The position numbers were made by a program, and so were the translations under genes. Of a stretch of 64,000 nt of DNA, positions 57,115 to 64,000 are shown in pieces. A model generated the notes under the pieces. That model worked only from the letters and a program-made list of their open reading frames with translations, was not told where the DNA came from and searched no databases. This DNA comes from Orobanche coerulescens (lineage: Eukaryota > Streptophyta > Magnoliopsida > Lamiales > Orobanchaceae): contig CM065812.1 in NCBI GenBank assembly GCA_033398695.1, positions 134,732,858 to 134,796,857 on the forward strand, in the 5' to 3' direction. The first letter of the stretch is position 1, and each line of letters begins with the position of its first letter.

Positions 57115-60100
57115 ATGTCAGCTGGTAGGGGTCGTGGCCGTGGACGAGGAAGGGGTCGTGGCGCGGCCATTTCCATCAGTTCAGTTGCGGGGTCGACCAA
57201 CCCCAGTTTGTCGAACTCGGTGCATCCTGACACCGAGAGTCAGCACGACCAGTCAGATGGTCAGGGGAACAACGCAGACGTTGGAATGGCGAATGCACTT
57301 CAACAATTGGCTACTCAGATGACCATTTTAGCCCAAACCGTTCAACTGAATAACCCGAACCCAAACATGGATGCCTTGCTTCAGAACGTAATCCGTATGC
57401 ACCCTCCACAGTTTGGCGGTGCCACAGACCCGTTAGGCTGGGAAGACTGGCTAGCGGAATTAGAGAAGATTTTCGAGGCGGTTGATTGCCCCGAGGTGAG
57501 GAAAGTACCAATTGCTCAGTATTTCCTCACTAAAGAGGCCGCTACTTGGTGGAAGGTCATCAAGCCACAGGATTGTATTGCCTCGTGGGATGAATTTAAG
57601 GAGCTCTTGGAGGCCGAGTTTTGTCCTTGGCCGGTACGAGAGAGCCGAACCCGAGCCTTCTTCGAGGCTAAACCACAAGATATTCCCGTTTCGCAGGCGA
57701 TCGTGGAGTATAACCAACAATTGATCTATGTGAAGGATCAAGTGCGTAACGAGCGTGATAAGATCCGTTATTTTGATATGCGGATGAATTTGGACTTACG
57801 GCGGTACATGGCCGGATTTGCTTGTACCACACTGAAAGAGTATCAGGACAGAGCTTTAGCCCATGATATGTTGAACCCCGACAATGATACCGTTGAAGAA
57901 CCGAAGAAGTAGAAAGTCGGGGGAAATTTTTCTGGCTCTAAGGGTGGCAACTTTCAGAAGTCACAGACGACTAACCGTTTTGCCGGACAGTCGTCACGTT
58001 CTAATAAAGGGAAGAGGGGTTACCGTCCCACTCCGGGTACCTCAAATCGCACAGTGACTTGCTATAATTGTGGTCGTCCAGGCCACTTTAGTTCGGAATG
58101 CTACTTTCCACCATTAAAGTGTCACACGTGTGGTCAGATGGGGCATAGAGCGGTTTATTGTTACGAGCCGAACCAGACTTTGGACACTCGGGCTTCTGCC
58201 CCAACACCTCTTGATCAAGGTATTAATCAGCGACAATCTTTTGGTCAACCTCAGCAGAATTTTGGCAGGGGCCGGGGTCGGGGTCAGAACGCTGGAGGGG
58301 GGAACTCTAGCGTCGGTTCGGTACAACAACGAGTTTATGAGATGCGTCGAACAGACGAGCCCGACGCGGCAGTGGCTTCAGGTACCATCCATATTTTATC
58401 TTATCCAGTCCGTGTACTTTTTGATACGGGTGCTACACATTCTTTTATTTCTTTGGAGTGTGTACGCCGTTTGAATATAACTTGTTTGACTGCTTGCGAT
58501 CCCTTTATCGTGAGACTGCCTAGCGGGGATAGGATTGTGGGGAATCGGGAGATTAGAGATTTTCCGGTGGTTATATCCGGTATGGAATGGTTATCGAATT
58601 TAATTGTAGTTGATATGGAAGGCGAGGATGTAATCCTCGGCGAGGATTGGCTTAATAATCACCAAGCGATTATGAATTACCGTACCAAAGTTATCACCAT
58701 GATGACTAAAGACGGATCTGAGTACTCATTTTTGGGACGTAAGTCGGGCCAATCCAAGTTACTTATCAGTGCCATGAAGGCCGTAAAACTTTTGAATAAA
58801 GGTTGTACGGGCTATTGGTGTTATGCTTTGAAAACGGAAGGAAACGAAGTCGATTTCTCTTCGATTCCGGTTGTTAATGAGTATCCCGATGTTTTTCCGG
58901 ATGATCTTCCGGGATTACCGCCAGATCGAGAGATAGAATTTACCGTAGACTTAGAGCCAAATGCGGCTTCGATTTCTAAAGCACCTTACCAGATGGCACC
59001 TTCCGAAATGCAAGAATTGAAGAATCAGTTGGAAGAACTTCTAGAAAAAGGGTACATCAGACCGAGCGCTTCGCCTTGGGGCGTGCCTGTTCTCTTCGTG
59101 AGGAAGAAAGATGGTTCACTACGTTTGTGCATCGACTACCGTGAGCTGAATAAAGTAACCATCAAGAATAAATATCCTTTGCCTCGTATAGACGATTTAT
59201 TTGATCAATTGCAAGGGGCTGCGGTTTTCTCGAAGATTGACTTAAGATCCGGGTATTATCAACTCAGGGTGAGGGAGTCCGACATTCCGAAGACGGCGTT
59301 CCGGACGAGATATGGGCATTATGAATTTTTAGTTATGCCTTTTGTGTTGACGAATGCGCCGGCAGTATTCATGCAGTTAATGAATAAAATATTCAACGAG
59401 TACCTCGACAGGTGTGTAGTCGTCTTTATTGATGACATCTTGATCTATTCTCGAGATAAGGAGGAACATGCCCGGCACTTGCGTTTGGTTTTAGACATTT
59501 TGAGAACCGAGCACCTCTATGCAAAATTCTCGAAATGTGAGTTTTGGTTGGAAGAAGTTATGTTTCTCGGCCATGTGATTTCGGCCGAAGGGGTTCGTGT
59601 AGACCCGCAGAAGATCGAGGCAGTGCTAGGCTGGGCACCGCCTAAAAATGTTAAGGAGGTTCGTAGCTTTTTGGTCCTTGCTGGGTATTACCGTCGGTTT
59701 GTCGAGGGGTTCTCGAAACTCGCTCGACCGCTTACGAAATTACTCCAGAAGACCGAAAAGTTTGTTTGGACGGATGAGAGACAACAGAGCTTCGATGAAC
59801 TAAAGAGACATTTGACTTCAGCGCCAATTTTGACTTTACCGCATGGTAGCGAGGGCTTTGCAGTCTACAGTGACGCTTCGGGTCAAGGCCTGGGCTGTGT
59901 TCTTATGCAGCATGATAAGACAATAGCTTTTGCGTCACGACAACTAAAGCCTTATGAGATGAATTATCCTACTCACGATTTAGAGTTGGCCGCAATTGTC
60001 TTCGCACTCAAGATTTGGCGGCATTATTTGTATGGTTCACCGTGCCGGATCTATACCGATCACAAGAGCCTGAAGTATATTTTCAGCCAGAAGGAGCTGA

Positions 60101-61755
60101 ATATGAGACAGAGACGTTGGCTAGAGTTGATAAAGGATTATGATCTGGAAATACTTTACCACCCCGGGAAAGCCAATGTCGTTGCGGATGCTTTGAGCCG
60201 CAAATCGGCGTCTCTTCAAATGCTCGAGGTTCACGTCCCAGACGAAAATTCGTCAAAATTTAATTGAGCAAGAGATAGAAGTTTGGCTTCAACGAGTACA
60301 GGGACAGTTGTGTACTCTCGAAATTACTTCGTCCTTAGTTGACGACATCAAAGGGAAGCAGTGGAGTGACCCAATGATTTCTCAACTGAAGAAAGATGTG
60401 ATTAAAGGAAAAGCTCCTGGCTTTATGGTACATGATGATAGTATTCTGAGATTTCAGGGCAGACTTTGTGTTCCGAACGATTTAGAGTTGAGACAGAGAA
60501 TCCTCCGAGAAGCCCATGCTACGCCTTACTCAATCCACCCCGGGACGAGTAAGATGTACAAAGATTTGAAGCGAAATTTTTGGTGGAATAACATGAATAA
60601 GGATGTTACGGAGTTTGTACTACGGTGCTTGACGTGTCAACAAGTCAAGATCGAACATCAACGACTGGTGGGGTTGTTGAAACCACTTCCCATTCCCGAG
60701 TGGAAGTGGGAAGATATCTCAATGGATTTTATCACTGGCATGCCGAGAACTCGGACTGGAATGAATATGATTTGGGTAATTGTCGATCGATTGACCAAGT
60801 CTGCACACTTCTTGGGTATTAAGGATACTTGGGGACCGGATAGACTGGCTCGAACCTTTATCGCTGAGATCGTGAGGTTACACGGTGCCCCCAAGACCAT
60901 TGTTTCTGATCGAGACGGCCTTTTCGTATCGCATTTTTGGCAGGCCGTTCATCAGGCTCTGGGTACTGAGTTGAGATTGAGCACTTCCTTTCATCCTCAG
61001 TCGGACGGTCAGACAGAGAGGACGATTCAGACGTTGGAAGATATTTTGCGGGCTTGTGCCTTAGACTGGAGTAATGATTGGGAGCTTCACTTGCCGTTGA
61101 TCGAGTTTGCTTACAATAATAGTTGGCATGCGTCGATCAAAATGGCACCCTTCGAGGCACTCTATGGTAGACGATGTAGGTCGCCATTATGTTGGGACGA
61201 GGCTTCTGAGCTAGTTGGGACGGAACCGGATATGTTGTTGGAGACCAAGGAAAATATTTCTATTATCCGAGATCGACATCGATCGCCTGCAGTCGTCGAA
61301 ATCTTACGCCGATACTCGCCGACCCTTGGAGTTTGAAGTGGGGATCATGTCTTGCTCAAAGTATCGCCGACTGCAGGAGTTTTCCGCTTCGGGAAAGGGG
61401 AAACTCACCCAAGGTATATCGGACCTTTCGAGATTTTGACAGAGTTGGAGATTTAGCTTATCGCTTGGCGTTACCTCCAGCTTTGAGTCACGTCCATAGT
61501 GTTTTTCATGTGTCCCAGTTGAGGAAGTACGTACCGGATCCGAGCCACATTATCGACTACAGTGAGATTGACGTAGCGGAGGATATTACCTTTCCGGAGA
61601 AACCCGTGAAGATTCTTGAGCGCCGTGAGAAACAACTTCGGCATAAGACCATTCCACTGGTTAAAGTGCAATGGTCGAGGCATGGAGTCGAAGAGGCGAC
61701 TTGGGAGACGGAAGAGAAGATACGGGTGGAATACCCCGAACTATTTATTTCTTAA
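57115..61755 (+). pseudogene. Element D gag-pol, in-frame TAG plus frameshifts
   Basis: One polyprotein frame. ATG 57115 opens MSAGRGRGRGRGRG. Gag core: MHPPQFGGATDPLGWEDWLA, EFCPWPVRESRTRAFF. TAG at codon 266 (57910-57912) interrupts before two knuckles, [14 protein letters not shown] and [14 protein letters not shown]. Protease DTGATHSF near residue 437. RT FIDD near residue 773. RNase [24 protein letters not shown]. An indel near 60229 shifts the frame. Integrase then reads open ([57 protein letters not shown]), until several indels at 61280-61440. It ends [21 protein letters not shown]. Two Gly-to-Val changes hit conserved RT positions ([20 protein letters not shown]). The TAG lacks a known readthrough context and lies inside gag, so it is probably a mutation. 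Confidence 0.93.
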
Positions 61756-61772
61756 GTTTCGGGACGAAACTT
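61754..61772 (+). other. Pre-PPT stem-loop of element D
   Basis: AAGTTTCG (61754-61761), loop GGA, CGAAACTT (61765-61772). The pol stop codon TAA (61753-61755) overlaps its start. Confidence 0.78.
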
Positions 61773-61778
61773 CTTTTT

Positions 61779-61790
61779 AGAGGGGGAGAA
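61779..61790 (+). other. Polypurine tract of element D
   Basis: AGAGGGGGAGAA touching the 3' LTR. Confidence 0.88.
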
Positions 61791-62005
61791 TGTAATACCC
61801 GGTCGTAAGTCATGTCATTTCAAACCTCTTCATGTTCTTCGAATCGTGATTTGTTGGGCGAACCCTTGTAATCATTACTTGGAACCACCGTTTTGGGGTT
61901 TCCGTACTTCTATTTCGTGTTATTGTTGCCCATACATTGAATCCTATTACTTTTATTCTCTTCCCGGGTCATTTTCCATCATTTTAGGACCCGAAGGGGG
62001 TGTGA

Positions 62006-62266
62006 GCCGCGGCAAAAGGAGCGTGCGCCGCAGCACACACATTTCCGAAACCTGGCCGAGCGGATCAGACGGTGCCGCGCACATCGCTGAAGCCGCCGCG
62101 GCACACCTAGGCTGAGCCGCGGCACACTTGTGTTGCATCCTCATCCATAAACCGCCTGTACCCGGTGCCACGGCACACCTGGGCTGAGCCGCGGCACACT
62201 GCCGAAACCTGGGAGCAATTTTTAGAACTGTGCCGCGGCACGCCTAGGCTGAGCCGCGGCACACAA
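62006..62266 (+). repeat. GTGCCGCGGCAC cluster, D 3' LTR
   Basis: Counterpart of 55073-55336. The segment 62058-62100 is altered, damaging two to three copies; the rest is intact. Confidence 0.78.
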
Positions 62267-63043
62267 TGCGGTCAACTGCATAATTCGGCTTTTTAAGCGA
62301 GATTTCAGCTCATTTCCTCCATTCCCTTCTTCTACCTGCGAGAGAGAGAACTTGAGGGGAGAATCTTATCATCATCTATCACTTGTGTGTTGAATTTTTA
62401 CCGCTTTCATTCGGTTGGGAAGCCCGGATAGTCGATCTAACGCGTATTCCTTGGATCATAGAGCTTGGATATTCAAGAGGTAATTTCTTCGACATCTTGA
62501 CTTCTCGATTTTGTGTGGGTATTGACGTTTTGGATGATAAAATCATGGTGTATGAAGTGATATATGCGTGATTATGGACATGTTTGAGTATTCATCGGAT
62601 TATTGAAAGATTATTCAAGAACACTTTGAATTTTGTGTTGGATTTTGGGGGTTTTCATAGATTCGTCCGTTTTATCCGATTGAAGTTTGAGAACCTTGAG
62701 ATTTTGATATATCTTTACCGTATGAGTGTTTTCTTACGATTTTACGGGTTGGATTGTGCCGTTTTCGGACTTGTGGGAGTTTGGGCGATTTCCCAACCTT
62801 TAGTTGTTCACCCGTATACTTTCTTGAATTGTAGACGAGTTTCGGGAGTCTCTTCGTGTAATTTGAGTATGGATAATTAATTGTCATATTCCTTGCGAAT
62901 CGTTTAAGTGCCGGAAGCGCGTTCTTGGACCTACCGAACTCATACCTTTCCTTCGTTCGATTTCTCGATGTCTCAAAGGCAAGTATACATTAATGATTGT
63001 ACGTTCTCGACTTTGAAAGTAAGAAATATTGATGGTATGATAT

Positions 63044-63260
63044 GAACGAACCGTTTTTACGGCATTCATAGATATATTGATGGCATATTATGAACGAACC
63101 GTTTTTACGGCATTCATGTATGTATTGTTGGCATGTAATGAACAAACCGTTTTTACGGCATTCCTACATGTATCGGCGTATGAGGTGAACGAACCGTTTC
63201 TACGGCATTCACATACGTATCGGCGTATGATATGAACGAACTGTTTCTACGGCATTCACA
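63044..63260 (+). repeat. 47-48 bp tandem repeat, D 3' LTR
   Basis: Same five units as in the 5' LTR, with single-base changes (one GAACAAACCG, one GAACGAACTG). Confidence 0.9.
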
Positions 63261-63800
63261 TACGTCTTATGAGATTTTAGTTATTCCGGAATACTAGTCT
63301 TGAATTGATGAATTGACGGTTACATTTACTTTATTGTCGAGGAGTATTGTGTTTCATATTGATATACTTGCACTAGCTATTCGACGGCTAACCCCTTTAT
63401 GGGGGAAATACGTTTCATGTATTTCAGGTTCCAGGAGGTCGGACAGGCAGGTATCGGGTCGGCATGAAGATGGTGGGCAAGTGTGATACTGTGTCTTTCT
63501 TCCAGTTATGTTTTGAGTTTTCCATTCAGTGTTGTTGTACTGGATTGGCTATTGAATACTCGAGTATTTTTTTCCATTTCACTTGATGTTCCGGCCTGTG
63601 TTTGCCGAGGTTTTTGATTCGTGATATGATGTCTGTGGATACATTGGTTATGTTCTGAATACCTTTGTATTGTTTTTCATTCCATTGTGCGTAGACCTTA
63701 TCGGTCAAAAATTTATAGTTCCGCGTATGTTTAGCCTTGTGAGTCCCCCGGCGGGGCTTACGGCGCTGTAATATTCCCTGAATCACTTGGGGGTGTTACA

Positions 63801-63805
63801 GTTCG
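63801..63805 (+). repeat. TSD of element D, right (gttcg)
   Basis: Second copy of the 5-bp duplication, after which the C LTR resumes. Confidence 0.93.
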
Positions 63806-64000
63806 AGCGACCGACATCTCATTTAGGACGTTGTTCGAGAGAAATCGTATCATCACCGGTGTTAAGGTAAGTTAATTCTTACTCGGTTAAAGGGATATTG
63901 ATTCCTTTCATTGTTGTTCATTCATAATCATAATTTATTCATATTGTATTAACCGTATCAAGACTTGTCATTGTCAATTAATCACTTCAGTCACAAGGAA
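63806..64000 (+). repeat. Element C 3' LTR, part 2 (cut by window end)
   Basis: Matches the C 5' LTR from about 38783 (AGCGACCGACATCTC onward). The LTR end and the outer TSD lie beyond the window. Confidence 0.92.

Larger units (their letters stand above)
54859..63800 (+). mobile_element. Element D: Ty3/gypsy (Tekay/Del-like), best preserved
   Basis: 8.9 kb with both LTRs (2012 and 2010 bp), perfect PBS, PPT, TSD gttcg and a nearly continuous gag-pol. Youngest-looking Ty3 element of the window. Confidence 0.95.
61791..63800 (+). repeat. Element D 3' LTR
   Basis: 2010 bp copy of 54859-56870. Confidence 0.94.
37393..64000 (+). mobile_element. Element C: Ty3/gypsy (Tekay/Del-like), runs past window end
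   Basis: 5' LTR 37393-48695 (split by E), interior 48696-53505, 3' LTR from 53506 (split by D, resuming at 63806). Flanking gaggt at 37388-37392 is the likely TSD; the partner is outside. Gag and pol are strongly decayed. The C and D LTRs share blocks of U3 sequence, so they are sister families. Confidence 0.92.

Noticed and set aside
1..64000. Host genes, tRNA or rRNA genes
   Set aside because: Every credible coding stretch is retroelement protein or its remnant, and no cloverleaf or rRNA block was noticed.

Overview
This window is plant repeat DNA. I see no host gene, rRNA or tRNA. It holds nested retrotransposons of types typical of seed plants: two L1-like LINEs with a C-terminal RNase H, one Sirevirus-like Ty1/copia element, an older copia fragment, and five long-LTR Ty3/gypsy elements. 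The autonomous Ty3 elements look like Tekay/Del-type chromoviruses. Lineage names rest on motif recognition, not on a tree. A eudicot is likely, but the sequence does not name a species.

Layout, left to right. (1) 1-3393: 3' half of a LINE (copy 1). (2) 3411-3847: a 437-bp poly(A)-tailed retrocopy of unknown origin with a 17-bp target-site duplication (TSD). (3) 3865-10465: a nearly complete second LINE of the same family, with an open ORF1 and a broken ORF2. (4) 10644-25083: element A, minus strand, TSD gcaaa, LTRs of about 2.15 kb and only 665 bp of non-coding interior. Its left LTR is split by element B (11862-21337, minus, TSD ccaca), which carries a decayed gag-pol. (5) 25089-36180: a decayed Sirevirus-like copia element, minus strand, with gag, pol, an env-like ORF3 and one LTR. 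Its second LTR is not in the window. (6) 36181-37392: an older plus-strand copia integrase/RT fragment. (7) 37393 to beyond the window: element C, plus strand. Its 5' LTR is split by non-autonomous element E (39821-48667, minus, TSD gtaat) and its 3' LTR by autonomous-type element D (54859-63800, plus, TSD gttcg).

Order of events from nesting: the old copia came first; the Sirevirus-like element and C landed in it; the LINEs and A came later; B is inside A, and E and D are inside C. Three of the four Ty3 insertions with both ends visible are in LTRs of related elements. Lesions are nonsense changes, homopolymer or other frameshifts, and expansion of short tandem repeats.

The most striking unexplained structure is shared by the five Ty3 families. 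Each LTR carries a cluster of about 7-12 copies of a short dyad-symmetric, CpG-containing 12-mer. In A, B, E and an LTR relic inside E this cluster directly abuts a TATA box on its upstream side. The motif differs by family (TTACGTACGTAA in A, TAGCGTGCGCTA in B and E, GTGCCGCGGCAC in C and D), but the position in the LTR is the same. In C, D and E the cluster is also where the two LTRs of one element differ most. Two other signals run through all five: an 8-bp (7-bp in C) stem-loop just before the polypurine tract, kept in the non-coding A and E, and a roughly 30-35 bp 'mini-LTR' at the 3' end of each LTR. A and E appear to be non-autonomous partners of B/C/D-like elements, sharing primer-binding-site type, polypurine tract, stem-loop and LTR ends but not proteins.
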